A stretch of DNA of 64,000 nt from Trileptium ribeirensis (Eukaryota > Nematoda > Enoplea > Enoplida > Thoracostomopsidae): the NCBI GenBank assembly GCA_030248225.1, contig JASANE010028610.1, positions 1-64,000 of the forward strand, written 5' to 3'. The notes under the pieces are model-generated. The model searched no databases and was not told where the DNA came from. It saw only the letters and a program-made list of their open reading frames with translations. Below are positions 37,501-45,690 of this stretch, in pieces. The translations under genes were made by a program, and so were the position numbers. Position 1 is the stretch's first letter, and each line of letters starts with the position of its first letter.

Positions 37501-40500
37501 TTGGTTCCGAACCGGTGCCCCCTTTGGTTCCGAACCGGTGCCCCCTTTGGTTCCGAGCCGGGGTCCCCTTTGGTTCCGAGCCGGGGTCCCCTTTGGTTCC
37601 AAGCCGGGGTCCCCTTTGGTTCCAAGCCGGGGTCCCCTTTGGTTCCAAGCCGGGGTCCCCTTTGGTTCCAAGCCGGGGTCCCCTTTGGTTCCAAGCCGGG
37701 GTCCCCTTTGGTTCTGAATTGGAGCCCCCTGGTTTCGAACTATAGTGGGCGCCCGATTTTGCTAGAAGGCATTATGACAAGTGAAACCGTTAAAAATTGT
37801 GTCAGAAACACTACCAAAAGCCTTTTGTTGGAGAGGAAAAGCGATTTTGAAGCAAATTTTGACAAAATTTAACAAATTTTTGGCTTCAGTCAAATTTTAT
37901 GTACGTTGGCGTGTTTTGCCGAGTGGAAACCAAAAAATTTTCCAAGAGGCGTTGAACCGGGGGAGCCCAAAATTTTAGGGGGCAGACACTCAGTTTTTGC
38001 CAGGGGACACTTGAAAAAGCCAGGCCTCCCACTCCCCACACAGAGATTAGTTTGTGAACATGAGTTGCTCGTCTCGTTGTGTCTTCAAATAACTGCAGTT
38101 TGCCGGTGTGATAAAAGATTACGTTTACGGGTTTCTACTCTCTTTTTCCGACGTTTTCAAATAAGAATGGACGAAAGATTACGTTTACGGGTTTCTACTC
38201 TCTTTTTCCGACGTTTTCAAATAAGAATGGACGAAATTGTATCTATTCTATTATGTCATATTGTTCCCGGCTACTAGATTACAAATAGTACACAAAGAAG
38301 TATGTATTCACAAAAGGAGGTAATACTTGTTAATTAGCTACAATGCATTTTAATATTGATATTGGCTGCACTATGCTAATCGCAAACCAGCTATTTAAAC
38401 TTATTGACAGTTCATCGCAGCCTAGTAACAGGCTATTAATCGAAGTTTCAAATGTTAACTTTTGTGTCATAATTGTTTTGTGTTTCAATGTCTTTGTTTA
38501 CGTCTTTTGTGGCTATAGAGCGTTCCTTTTGTTGCGGGAGTAAAATATGATAGAGCATAGTGTAATGTTCTTTGCACAGTATCGCTCAATATTGGCGAGC
38601 TCGCTCCAAAGGCGACAGTTATTTCTGGCGCATAATGCACGTACGCTGTTTTTTATCGAACTTGATTACCAGCTAGTTTGCACGTCTGATGTTAATATTT
38701 TTATTGCGTAGCGTAAACAGCGATTAATGCAAACATCAAAATATGCAACCTTGAATTTTATTGAAGATTGATTTTTATTCAATCGGTTGCAGTAATATGT
38801 TTACACCTAGATCGTTGCATTAAGAAAGAGTGTAAGGTTATATGTTGTAGCAATACTGTGATTTTAGACGGATAACACCGACATTGGAAACACAACGGAT
38901 CGATCGCCGGTTTCTGGTTTAAATACTTCTGACAAATCGTTTCTTCCACGAAAATGGTACAATTTTGATGCAAGGTAAGAGCATAACCAAATTTTGTAAT
39001 TGCAGTTGTGCACGTGCCTTCATGTGTTTGCTTTTACTAGTTTTCTTGGAGTACACAATTTCAAAACTAACATTTGCTGGCACAAAGTATTGTAGCTAGC
39101 GCTACGTTCGGTGACGATTCATTCATGGCTTCCTTAAAACGTCAGGTTCATTGTGTCAAGTACGGTATTTATTTCGCTACGGGTGTTGCAAGTTTTATAG
39201 ATTCATGATTTTGATTGGAAGGAAGGCGGATAGTGTCGCTATGTGGGTGCCGAACTCAGTTACAATATTATTATGTTGTATTTTATAATATTGCATATTT
39301 CCAGAATAATGAAACCACTTCTGACACACGCGCGACCAAGCTTGATGGAAACGATGCCGGAATGTTGTGCTCCAATAAGTCGTATCCTAACATCAACACG
39401 CCAAATGTCTGAAGTACTTTTCGATAATATTGATGTTATAAGCGATTCACTTTTCTAAATAATTTTATTATAGCTTTTTTCTCGTTTTATCTAAATAACT
39501 AAGTTGTTTTATGATTTTTGTAGTTAACATAATAAATATAGACAATTAGTTGCGTTTACACTGTGATTACTGATGTTATGGTAATTGAATTGTTTAGATC
39601 AAGTCAAGGTTTTATACTCCAAGCGTACCGTTTCAAGTACCCCACCTCCTCGAATAAGTGTATAACTTTTTTCTCTAAGTTTAGGTTTAACATTGGTCCA
39701 CTGCTAAACTTTGCAATTTTTGCCCTAATTCACTCAATTTCAAGTTTCCCGCTCCCCTGTCATATAGGGGGAACTGGACATGATTCAATTGTTTCACCAT
39801 TAAACCGCAAAGAAATGACATACTTTTGTTTTCTATAATACAAAGCAGTGCATAAATGAATATGACGGGCCCATTAATAGAGATTCGATTATTTGGTATT
39901 GGTAATGTTAACAAACTTTCATTCTCGGATATATAATGGCAAAAACAACTGTGATAACTGGATTCTCCGTTCGCTGAATATTTTGCCATGGGGCATAACT
40001 GGTTCGGAACAGAGGGGCGCCGGATCTTGCCAGGAGGCGTGAACATTAGTCCCCTGATTGAACTGTGGGGTTGGAAATTAAATATGTTCAAATTTAATGT
40101 TTTCAGCAAAAACCGTTGGAATTGTGAATAAAAATAGAAACGGTGCAAAAACGTGTTTATTGAGGTTAAAATCAAATTTTCGACCAATTTTGTGCTGAAA
40201 TTACCTCAATTTTTTAACTTCGGAAAGGTTTTTTTAATTTGTGACTTTTTACTATCACTGGGTGTTTTTAAGGGGGGAGGTGGGTGTGCATGTAAGCCAA
40301 AAACTTTGTCAAGAAACTTTTTGCCGGGGGATCCAATTTGCCAGGGGGCCCCAGCCGTGCGTTTTTTTGCCAGGTTGCACCGACAAATTCAAGGGCCCCA
40401 CTTTGGAAAAACCAGGACAAGATGTTAATCTATTCAATAATGAGAACAGGTAGATGGATTCATTCGTAGCTGAAAATCAGCTTAGTACCAATGTTTGCAT

Positions 40501-42833
40501 TTGTAGTGCACATCAGAATGTGGTTATGGTTTTCTGATGAACGCGTTTCGAACGAAATTTGAAATTTTTCGAGTGAGGTTCGAACGCATGTCGAACGAAC
40601 AGCACCCATTTTTTTTGCAAGTGTGGTTTTATCAAGCTCTCTATTACCAGACGCGTTTTCATGTTTTTCCATTCGCTTTCGTTTTCTTACTGATTTACTA
40701 ATATGGCGTACATTCTTATTTATATTTAGCATCATAAATTTTGTTCCGCGTGTTACTTATTTTGCTGGTGTAATGATTATAATATTTTATGATCGTGCAC
40801 AAGCTTTGTAGTGTTTTAGCGAGAATACAACACACAAGTTAACTCCGACATGGATTTGATGGATAACGAACAAATTCCTGATGGTCACACGCACCGTAAT
40901 CAGAATGACGTTGGGGTATTTAACAGTAATTTTATATCTCGCACTAAATTTACTTTCGTCATATCATAATTAATATTATGTCACAAATTATTTCCAAAAA
41001 TTTGTTGTTGCATGTGTCTATAAATCATTAAAAATAACGGTACCTTGTAACTGTATGGTGGTAACGAAACTCTAGCAATATCAGATGCTTAAATTGGTTT
41101 GAATATGTATAATTAACAAAATGATTGAAAGCGGGGCTGCATTTGAATAATGCGGTCCAAAATGTACGCTTTTTTATTTAACTGAATTTGAATGTTTAAC
41201 GTGATATGTAAATTCATGTTTCATTCATATCATGGAGCATAACTGAAACGCCAAGATTAAAGGCTCGAAAATGTAATGATATCACGATAACACAGCTGGC
41301 GGACTGTTCCCTATTGATTTTGAGTTGTGCAGTTTGCTAGGATATTTGCAATCTGTTTGTCAGGGACTCTTGTGATAATTAGATTTGATTCTTTGTTGCA
41401 CAGTTTTGTAGTTAATATCGCATCACCGACCGTAGCAGACAAAAATTTCTGTTGGTGTAAAATTGTAATTTCAACGGTTTGAAAATTGTAAGTTCGTTCT
41501 GTAATGCAGCAAAGCTGTGAAGTTCATGTATAATTATAACGAGGCTAATGCGGATAACTCAACTCGCTATTATAATTTTTAATATAACGTCAAAATATTT
41601 GACTAAACAGCCATATTTCATTTGTTGAACCCTGAGACAGGATATTAAATGCGGTTATTTCCAAAAAGATATTCTAACCAATTTCGCGGGGCAGTACAAC
41701 TGCAATAATTCTTTCCTTTGTGTTTTTAAAACGTAGCACTTGAGAAGATAACGGATATTGTTGGTCTACTGCAGTTCTGCGACGTGGCTGTTTTATTACC
41801 TACTCCTGTAGAAGCTAAGTTACTTTAATTCGAGCTATAGTATTATTAGTACATTTCTAATTGCCATATTGTAAAATAGAAAGTAATAACACTGTGGATA
41901 GCATCCCCTTTTAGAACTGGAGCGGATTTTGAATGAAAGGGCAAAATGAATTGAGTTGGTGAAACACTATTTGAAATACAGGCCAAAAAAGTTTTGTTAA
42001 ACAAAAACACAAGTACCTAACTGCCAAAACTGGCTGTATTTTACATCAGTTATAGCAGAAGACTGTTATGACTAGACCATATCCTGTCACACCGCGCGTA
42101 AGACATACACATCATGCTTTCGCAGTTTTATTACAGCATGGTGCATTCGATATAATAAAGGGGATTAGTAATTATTGTTGTTGGGCTAATAGAGTATTAT
42201 CATCAATAAATCGTTTAAAAACAACCGAATGCTTTTTCACCACAACTTGTAACAAAAATGACACCGCTGCTCGCGGCAAGAAATATTTGTTATTATTGGT
42301 TTCTAAAAGGCCGACTGTGAACGAAACCTTAAGTTTCTGTACTACGTTTATAAAATTAATATGGCAGCGATTAATATTTTGCAACATCCTTATGGGAAGT
42401 CGCATTGTCAAATTGTACGAGTTATTAATTTGCGCTTTTTGTGTTTAAATGTATTAGTACGCAACACAAATGTCTGTTGCGTTCGACTGAACGAACATCG
42501 ACCTGAACAAAAATATATTTGCTAAACAGTTCCCAAACAAAATGCGAACAGCGCTCGAACAAATTTAAAATACTCGCTAAAATTTTCAACATGCCACAAA
42601 AAAATTGAATGTCTATGGAACAAAATTAGAATTTTTCAAACGAACGTCAGGCGAATAGTGTTAATGCTATGATCAAATTATTTTTATTTTTTGCGTGGTT
42701 TTTCTAGAAACAGCCTGCAAACGATGTTTCAAGCGGTGATTTGGGCCTTGTGAAGTCCGGAGGCATTGGTAGTGGAAAACGACCGCACGATTTGACAATA
42801 ATGATGCCTGGAACGACCGGACACCAAATATAA
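9887..42833 (+). CDS. SLC9A6/7/9: Endosomal Na+(K+)/H+ exchanger, SLC9A6/7/9 group (14 exons, 5' end missing)
   Basis: Exons, listed separately below, join in phase to 527 codons plus stop. Members of this family exchange luminal protons of recycling and late endosomes or Golgi for Na+ or K+ and so set organelle pH. Family marks in order: [16 protein letters not shown] (membrane segment), [22 protein letters not shown] with the transport Asp, [31 protein letters not shown] with the conserved Arg, and an endosomal-type tail with [10 protein letters not shown] and PECCAPISR. The last two motifs set this group apart from plasma-membrane NHE1-5. The N-terminal membrane segments are not in the window. 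NHE6, 7 and 9 arose within vertebrates, so an invertebrate has one co-orthologue; I cannot choose between the names. Confidence 0.93.
9965..10859. other. Intron between exons A and B, first part
   Basis: AT-rich. No exon or named repeat recognised before the satellite that starts near 10860. Confidence 0.5.
10860..12040. repeat. Diverged satellite, about 160-170-bp unit, about 7 copies
   Basis: Blocks such as 'gactttgtgaacactatttcc', 'ctaatcgtgtttctg' and 'gggcccaaaaatt' recur in fixed order. The last is seen near 11005, 11171, 11341, 11661 and 11981, with weaker copies near 11504 and 11821. Units differ by 10-20 percent and share no open frame. The array sits inside the first visible exchanger intron. 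Confidence 0.85.
12040..12420. repeat. Two diverged copies of a 170-180-bp unit
   Basis: 'gggtgacat(at)...aggt..gg.aaggtcaa.tttatttt' occurs near 12047 and 12230, followed each time by a 'atgattttggytcyttct' block. It may be a continuation of the preceding array. Confidence 0.5.
12421..18273. other. Rest of intron A-B
   Basis: Mostly AT-rich unique sequence. There is a TATGTATGTGTG-type simple stretch near 13690-13830, and the left part of a dispersed repeat at about 17880-18240 (see that entry). Many short ORFs are present, but none matches a protein I know and none has paired splice sites. Confidence 0.45.
17880..18240. repeat. Dispersed repeat, copy 1 of 2
   Basis: Shares diverged blocks in the same order with about 25110-25390. 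Examples are 'tttttgc.atatgtagt', 'ttattaaatcaycc', 'caatatca..catag/gagg' and 'gagcg.gaacatggg'. It ends about 35 bp before exon B. Confidence 0.5.
18274..18350 (+). CDS. SLC9A6/7/9: Exchanger exon B
   Basis: Acceptor TTTTAG, donor GTAAGT at 18351; 77 bp, entering in phase 0 and leaving in phase 2. It reads [19 protein letters not shown] and then ISCLVV, the membrane segment after exon A in NHE6/7/9. It is short and was hidden in an overlapping frame. Confidence 0.93.
18351..19428. other. Intron B-C, first part
   Basis: No recognised element before the repeat starting near 19429. Confidence 0.4.
19429..20330. repeat. Dispersed repeat of about 850-900 bp, copy 1
   Basis: Matches 48870-49715 in direct orientation at about 90 percent by eye. 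Both start near 'tggaacgagaattttcaatt' and end near 'ctcgcaagcgagcttcacta'. Each carries a TGACGTCA palindrome (here at 19675). The left edge is rich in 'agcgaagcgagc' inverted repeats. No open frame is kept in both copies, so it is probably a non-autonomous element. Confidence 0.75.
20636..20996. mobile_element. G-rich MITE, copy 2 (inverted)
   Basis: Starts GGGCCTGTCCACAG and ends CTGTGGACAAGCC. Its reverse complement follows copy 1 at 9442-9796, including the 'tttgcttaaaaatact' block and the C-rich/G-rich ends. Confidence 0.6.
21060..22160. repeat. Diverged tandem repeat, about 165-200-bp unit, 5-6 copies
   Basis: 'ggtttagggtca(c/a)tga' recurs at about 21580, 21755 and 21920, with a weaker copy near 22099. 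Around it are 'tttccagaatat', 'aggacatcaagaattgtccatataggtttt' (split in some copies) and 'ggttatctagagaccagca' blocks. Intron B-C. Confidence 0.8.
22296..22393 (+). CDS. SLC9A6/7/9: Exchanger exon C
   Basis: Acceptor TTTCAG, donor GTAAAT; enters in phase 2 and leaves in phase 1. It reads [19 protein letters not shown] and then [13 protein letters not shown], where the SATDP box is a family mark. Confidence 0.95.
22394..24261. other. Intron C-D
   Basis: Holds one small inverted-repeat MITE at 23622-23805. Otherwise AT-rich with no recognised feature. Confidence 0.5.
23622..23805. mobile_element. CAGTACC-type MITE, copy 1
   Basis: Ends: CAGTACGCGCCAGAAATAA on the left and TTATTTTTGGCTGGTACTG on the right, which are inverted repeats. 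Sub-terminal 'gcgag' blocks (ctcgc, gagcgagtcgcgagcaagcgag) are shared with about 43447-43594. TAA follows the right end; the left flank has lost it. Confidence 0.6.
24262..24367 (+). CDS. SLC9A6/7/9: Exchanger exon D
   Basis: Acceptor ATTACAG, donor GTATTG; enters in phase 1 and leaves in phase 2. Contains [16 protein letters not shown] and then [15 protein letters not shown]. The Asp of ALND is the transport residue of this family. Confidence 0.96.
25110..25390. repeat. Dispersed repeat, copy 2 of 2
   Basis: Diverged match in direct orientation to 17880-18240. Confidence 0.5.
25521..25744. mobile_element. CAGTACC-type MITE, copy 2
   Basis: Left end CAGCACTAGCCAGAAATGAG; the right end is its inverted counterpart, ACACTCATCTCTGGTGAGTA. 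TAA sits directly outside both ends (25518-25520 and 25745-25747). The inside is rich in 'tgttcga', as in the copies at 29967 and 42480. Confidence 0.6.
27031..27290 (+). CDS. SLC9A6/7/9: Exchanger exon E
   Basis: Acceptor TTTTTAG, donor GTAACT; 260 bp, enters in phase 2 and leaves in phase 1. A hydrophilic loop ([19 protein letters not shown]) is followed by [27 protein letters not shown] and [19 protein letters not shown]. This is the longest exon seen. Confidence 0.95.
27291..28194. other. Intron E-F
   Basis: AT-rich. 'aaatttcgatcgattccc'-type repeats near 27855-27940; nothing else recognised. Confidence 0.5.
28195..28283 (+). CDS. SLC9A6/7/9: Exchanger exon F (followed by a GC donor)
   Basis: Acceptor TTCCAG; enters in phase 1 and leaves in phase 0. 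Reads [20 protein letters not shown] and then EESQFRTKQ. The next bases are GCAAGT, not GT. Joining CAA at 28283 to TTT TTC GAG at 30204 gives KQ|FFELLNF, which matches the family KQLFELLNF. A GC-AG intron is therefore the best reading. Confidence 0.92.
28284..30203. other. Intron F-G, GC-AG type
   Basis: Starts GCAAGT and ends TTTTTCAG. It contains a CAGTACC-type MITE at about 29967-30164, which stops only about 40 bp before exon G. No other feature recognised. Confidence 0.8.
29967..30164. mobile_element. CAGTACC-type MITE, copy 3
   Basis: Right end GGGCTGGTACTG followed by TAG; left end near 'gactagacagaaatgagtg'. The interior is 'ttcgaac'-rich, in the opposite orientation to copy 2. Confidence 0.55.
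30204..30317 (+). CDS. SLC9A6/7/9: Exchanger exon G
   Basis: Acceptor TTTTTCAG, donor GTAAGA; exactly 38 codons, phase 0 at both ends. Reads [20 protein letters not shown] and then [18 protein letters not shown]. Confidence 0.95.
30318..31495. other. Intron G-H
   Basis: AT-rich, no recognised feature. Confidence 0.5.
31496..31607 (+). CDS. SLC9A6/7/9: Exchanger exon H
   Basis: Acceptor TTTTAG, donor GTGAGG; enters in phase 0 and leaves in phase 1. Reads [20 protein letters not shown] and then QHMLFFAG, matching the family GRAANIYPLS and FQHMMMFAG boxes. Confidence 0.95.
31608..33723. other. Intron H-I
   Basis: Holds one right end of the TAA-type TIR family near 32049-32070 ('ttttaagtttactcgcgca'), two tandem copies of 'taatatggccgcgtataatattaaaatat' at about 32168-32231, and a G-rich MITE relative at 32888-33225. 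Confidence 0.5.
32888..33225. mobile_element. G-rich MITE, copy 3 (diverged)
   Basis: Starts 'ctcgcctgtcaacagcctcccgaaaag', like copy 1 at 9442, and ends near 'tgtccccctctggacag'. No coding capacity. Confidence 0.5.
33724..33877 (+). CDS. SLC9A6/7/9: Exchanger exon I
   Basis: Acceptor GTTTAG with a poor pyrimidine tract, donor GTAAAA; enters in phase 1 and leaves in phase 2. It completes [17 protein letters not shown] and continues [20 protein letters not shown]. The Arg of LRGA is conserved across NHE proteins. Confidence 0.95.
33878..34305. other. Intron I-J
   Basis: 428 bp, nothing recognised. Confidence 0.6.
34306..34363 (+). CDS. SLC9A6/7/9: Exchanger exon J, with two possible donors
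   Basis: Acceptor ATTTAG; enters in phase 2. Reads [19 protein letters not shown], the start of the cytoplasmic tail. Two in-phase donors lie 9 bp apart: GTAAGC at 34355 and GTAAGT at 34364. The longer exon adds Val-Ser-Thr. Confidence 0.82.
34923..36000. mobile_element. TIR element with TAA target duplication (PIF/Harbinger-like)
   Basis: Left end TGCGCGATTAAACTTAAAAT and right end ATTTTAAGTTTAGTCGCGCA are inverted repeats that continue for about 45 bp (ccatcctatttt / aaaataggatg). TAA flanks both sides, at 34920-34922 and 36001-36003. Three-base TWA duplications are the mark of PIF/Harbinger. The interior has no transposase, but it has a cluster of tgttcgcgaaca palindromes. A short relative is at 46018-46326. 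Confidence 0.75.
35130..35790. repeat. Cluster of TGTTCGCGAACA-like palindromes
   Basis: TGTTCGCGAACA-type or close variants (ttcgtgaac, ttcgagaaca, ttcgcgaat) occur near 35140, 35250, 35285, 35320, 35560, 35660 and 35735. Some are followed by 'cacaaacgta'. The cluster is inside the TIR element above. Confidence 0.6.
36268..37742. repeat. GC-rich minisatellite with 20- and 23-bp units
   Basis: About 1.5 kb of units built on GGTTCCGAACCGG. Order: two copies of a 42-44-bp unit; about 16 exact-length 20-bp units (GGTTCCTAACCGGCCCGCTT type) to about 36700; 27-28-bp units with GGGGCC spacers; a short inverted stretch (36885-36990) where units read GGTTCGGAACC; about 23 units of 23 bp (GGTTCCGAACCGGTGCCCCCTTT type); and about 7 units of a CCAAGCC variant. 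Neighbouring units are most alike, so the array grew by local duplication. All six frames are largely open, giving long fake ORFs. Confidence 0.93.
38116..38235. repeat. Exact 60-bp tandem duplication
   Basis: The 60 bases starting AGATTACGTTTACGGG are repeated at once without a mismatch. Intronic, and recent or kept by conversion. Confidence 0.95.
38868..38974 (+). CDS. SLC9A6/7/9: Exchanger exon K
   Basis: Acceptor ATTTTAG, donor GTAAGA; enters in phase 0 and leaves in phase 2. Reads [20 protein letters not shown] and then [12 protein letters not shown]. The WYNFD box occurs in the NHE6/7/9 tail just before KPLLTH. The Ser/Thr/Asp-rich first half is less conserved. Confidence 0.9.
38975..39304. 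other. Intron K-L
   Basis: 330 bp, nothing recognised. Confidence 0.6.
39305..39413 (+). CDS. SLC9A6/7/9: Exchanger exon L (spliced form)
   Basis: Acceptor TTTCCAG; enters in phase 2. Reads [19 protein letters not shown] and then [17 protein letters not shown], closely matching the family tail KPLLTH...CCGPIARCLTS. For the long form a donor is needed. GTACTT at 39414 keeps phase 0 but is weak; GTTATA at 39435 is also in phase. If neither is used, the frame runs on to a stop at 39458. Confidence 0.85.
39305..39458 (+). CDS. SLC9A6/7/9: Exchanger exon L as terminal exon (short form)
   Basis: Read through the weak donor, the frame adds [14 protein letters not shown] and stops at TAA 39456-39458. 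A canonical AATAAA lies 73 bp further on, which supports a real 3' end here. This form would have 468 codons in the window. Confidence 0.6.
39414..40819. other. Intron L-M (long form)
   Basis: Contains G-rich degraded sequence at 40000-40430 with 'tggttcggaac', 'ttgccagg(a/g)ggc' and 'ccagggggcccc' pieces resembling the minisatellite and its right flank, then a short 'ttcgaacg' tract at 40540-40600. Confidence 0.5.
39531..39536 (+). terminator. AATAAA poly(A) signal for the short form
   Basis: First AATAAA after the 39458 stop, at a normal 3' UTR distance. An AT-rich region makes chance matches likely. Confidence 0.45.
40820..40915 (+). CDS. SLC9A6/7/9: Exchanger exon M (long form tail)
   Basis: Acceptor GTTTTAG, donor GTATTT; 32 codons, phase 0 at both ends. 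Reads [18 protein letters not shown] and then [14 protein letters not shown]. The acidic SDMDLMDNE piece resembles the acidic stretch after the SPQAYE region in vertebrate NHE6. No stop occurs and phases match both neighbours. Confidence 0.72.
40916..42707. other. Intron M-N
   Basis: AT-rich; a 'ttcgaac'-rich MITE relative at about 42480-42660 directly before exon N. Nothing else recognised. Confidence 0.5.
42708..42833 (+). CDS. SLC9A6/7/9: Exchanger exon N, last exon of long form
   Basis: Acceptor TTTCTAG; 41 codons and TAA. Reads [20 protein letters not shown] and then [17 protein letters not shown]. It is polar and not conserved enough to identify alone. Support comes from the good acceptor, matching phase and an open frame. 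No AATAAA is near; the first one found is at 44383. Confidence 0.65.
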   Translation, partial: KQPANDVSSGDLGLVKSGGIGSGKRPHDLTIMMPGTTGHQI

Positions 42834-45690
42834 CCCAACAATAATTCGATCCGTATTAATTTTCTCATGCGCGATTATGTCATCAGCCGGGGTTTGAAAC
42901 TAAAAGTCCGGCTGTTTGCTTCTCAGATATGGATTTTGGCTACAATTTGTTTTACCATCGTTGTTTTTCGTTACGTTTTGTATCGTAATTTTTTATCAAA
43001 TGCGTATCCGGGTTGATTATAAATTCTGGTAAAATCTATTTCTGGGTTAATCCCGGTTTGTTGCTTTGGCAAATTTAAGTATACCTAAGTTTTTCAGCAC
43101 GGGCAATTTTACTAATTTGTATGAAAATTATGTACCCAAGCACAAAGTGCATCTTTCGCCGTTTTAACAAACTTATGGCCGGTAACTTAATCTCTCTCAA
43201 TGTTCTTTCTGAATTAATTCAACAAAGACTGAACAATGCATAGTTGCGCTGAACAAAATATGTGTGTTAGCATTGTGTAACAGTTGAATTATTCAATAGT
43301 TCAATGTAAATAATGAACTACTGTTGATGCGATGACATTGTTTACATAATTTTGTCAGGACATGCATAATGTAATTATATTGCAGTGCATTGCACAACAT
43401 TGTCATCGCAACATTTTAGAAATCCGCTACTACAATATTCCTCAAAAGTGACCGACGCATTTCGAGCGATCGAGCGAGCCGCCAGTGAGTGGCTCGCTCG
43501 AAACTTCGAAACTTTAAATTAATAGTAAATTATATTTTTAGAACAAATTTCGAGCTAGTCGCGAGCAAGCGACAGTCATTTTTGGCGGGTACTGTAATTA
43601 TCGGTCATGATTCAAAAATATTCCATCGAAACGTTTTGGTTTTGTCGTCATGGCAAAGCCATATTGAAGCGGAAACTGAAAATTCTACCGTATTCTAAGT
43701 CCAATTCAACGTTACATGCGCTGTAAAAATTTGAATAACTGCAGTAATTGAGTTGATTATGGCTGGAAATGTACCTATCACCGTTTTCGATTCATGGGTA
43801 GAACTGGAATGGACAAAGTACGCATTCAGCCATTTAATATACATACCACAAAAATTAAGCTAAATCTGATGTTCAGTCGTTTCCAGATTATAGATTTTGA
43901 CTTATCGGTTTCGGCCCAAAATACAAATGGATTATTAAACCATGATTTTGGCATTTTATCATTGTCTAATTTTTGTTGGTGTAAAATTATTAGTCCTGGA
44001 CATTTATCAAAACCCAGTATTTCTCCATTGTTTGTTGCATTTTATTGGCGAAAAAATCTCATTATTGAAAGGAGAGAATTTGCTAGTGTTGTCCGTGCAT
44101 GTAATGCTATATAATAAGTCACCGTATCCGGAATGCGTGTACACGAAATTATTGCTTTAGGCTTGAATAATTGTTGTTATAAAACAACTGTATGCAGCGG
44201 TCATCAAAAAACTGAGCTGTTGCACCTGATCTTTAACTTTGACTACATATATACGTGTTACTTTATGTTTTGGAACCCAATTTTCAATACGTTTCTTTAT
44301 CATTTTCAAAAAATTATGAAGTTCACAGCTATACATTACTAAGGTTTTTATGTAATTAAAAAATTCTGTTTCGTACATAAACAATAAATTATTAAAACTT
44401 CGTAAAATTATAGTGCCGTATATAAATTAAAATAAGGCACTCTATTCTCGTTATTTTTGGCCATTGGCTGTTAAAATGATTGAATGTACAGTTTAAAGCT
44501 ATCGTGACAGAATGGTATGTCATTAGTTGACTATTATGTCTCGTGTAAGACAGAAGCTGAAAACAAAACCTATAGTTGCCGTTTGAAAACAGCTTTATTA
44601 AAACAAATTACAGTCAAGTACGATAACACAACTGTCTTAATACTGCTCAGTATGCATCCTTATATAGTTATGAATGCATCATTATTTCATCGTATGTAGG
44701 CGTGTTCTTTAGCTACGATTGCGTTAGAATAAAAAGTGGGGTAATTTGCATTAGATTAAATAGATGCAAATCGAGTGGATCTTCTCCTTTGCGTCAGCAT
44801 CATAACATGACTATATGATCTATAACCGTTTATATATAAACACAGGCACTGTGAATTTTGGTCGCAAATATAGCACAATCTTCTGTGGATGTATTTATAC
44901 TGTATTGTTAGACTTTTGAGGGAATCAAAATAACCAGCAAAGTTCTAGGCATGTAATTATGTTATTTCTCACTCGTATATATTTCATATGTAAAGCGATT
45001 TATTGTATAATTAAATGCACATTTTAATATGTTGGTCAGCAATGTGATACGCTTGTGATGTTCCTATGATATTTCGTTTTGTGTTCTTTCAGCCGTAAAC
45101 TGCAGAGATGATGCTTTGGAGCTTCGCTCGGTTTTAAACCTAAATTTTGCTAAAGATTTTAAGGAGTTATGCTTAGCGCTCGAATTTTGTACCATTTGAT
45201 GAAAATATAGCCGAACAATTCTCGTGAAAGCACTAGCATATATGTAATATAATCGTATATTAATAGAATATCGAGATTTGTGCTTTTGGAAAATTATCCT
45301 GGTTAAGGTGGTTGATGGTATATATATCACCTTTTTCACAACCTGCCGATTGGAAGCAATCAAGAGAAAGAGCATTCGAGACGTAGGGACGAGCTGTCAA
45401 GTACGACATGCAGTCCGCTTTCGGTGACATTCCATGGCTTAGATGGTCTCGCGGTGCGTTCACTACGATGGCGTTCTTGGCTGCCGATCGTTGTGACGAA
45501 TGGACGAGCCGAGCTCAGACGGTGATGGCACCTGTATATATCTATATAGTTACCGGACCCTCGGTTGAAGGGCGCCTCCATGTTCAGCATATTCTACATG
45601 TCTTCCGTTCGCTTGCGGCCGTTGTGACGACGTTGATAGCGTTATTCCAGTGCCGGTAGGAGACGTTGTGGAAATGCTGTTCGCAGTCGT
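42834..45690. other. Intergenic or 3' UTR region
   Basis: AT-rich. Holds a CAGTACC-type MITE at about 43447-43594 and an AATAAA at 44383-44388. Short ORFs here have no recognisable domains. Confidence 0.45.
43447..43594. mobile_element. CAGTACC-type MITE, copy 4
   Basis: Right end GGCGGGTACTG followed by TAA. The interior 'gaacaaatttcgagctagtcgcgagcaagcg' resembles copy 1 at 23622. The left end is worn. Confidence 0.5.

Larger units (their letters stand above)
34364..38867. other. Intron J-K
   Basis: 4.5 kb holding a TAA-flanked TIR element (34923-36000), the GC-rich minisatellite (36268-37742), related degraded G-rich sequence to about 38060, and an exact 60-bp tandem duplication (38116-38235). 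Confidence 0.7.

Noticed and set aside
36162..37872. Very long open frames on both strands (up to 365 codons) of Pro/Gly/Arg repeats
   Set aside because: They follow directly from a minisatellite whose units lack stops in all frames; no splice or start signals, and the tract lies inside an intron.
42068..42448. 126-residue plus-strand ORF just before exon N
   Set aside because: No acceptor/donor pattern, low-information composition, and it is in an intron of the exchanger; no known motif.
45408..45659. 83-residue plus-strand ORF as a gene
   Set aside because: Antisense shadow partly over the degenerate LINE region; no recognisable motif.
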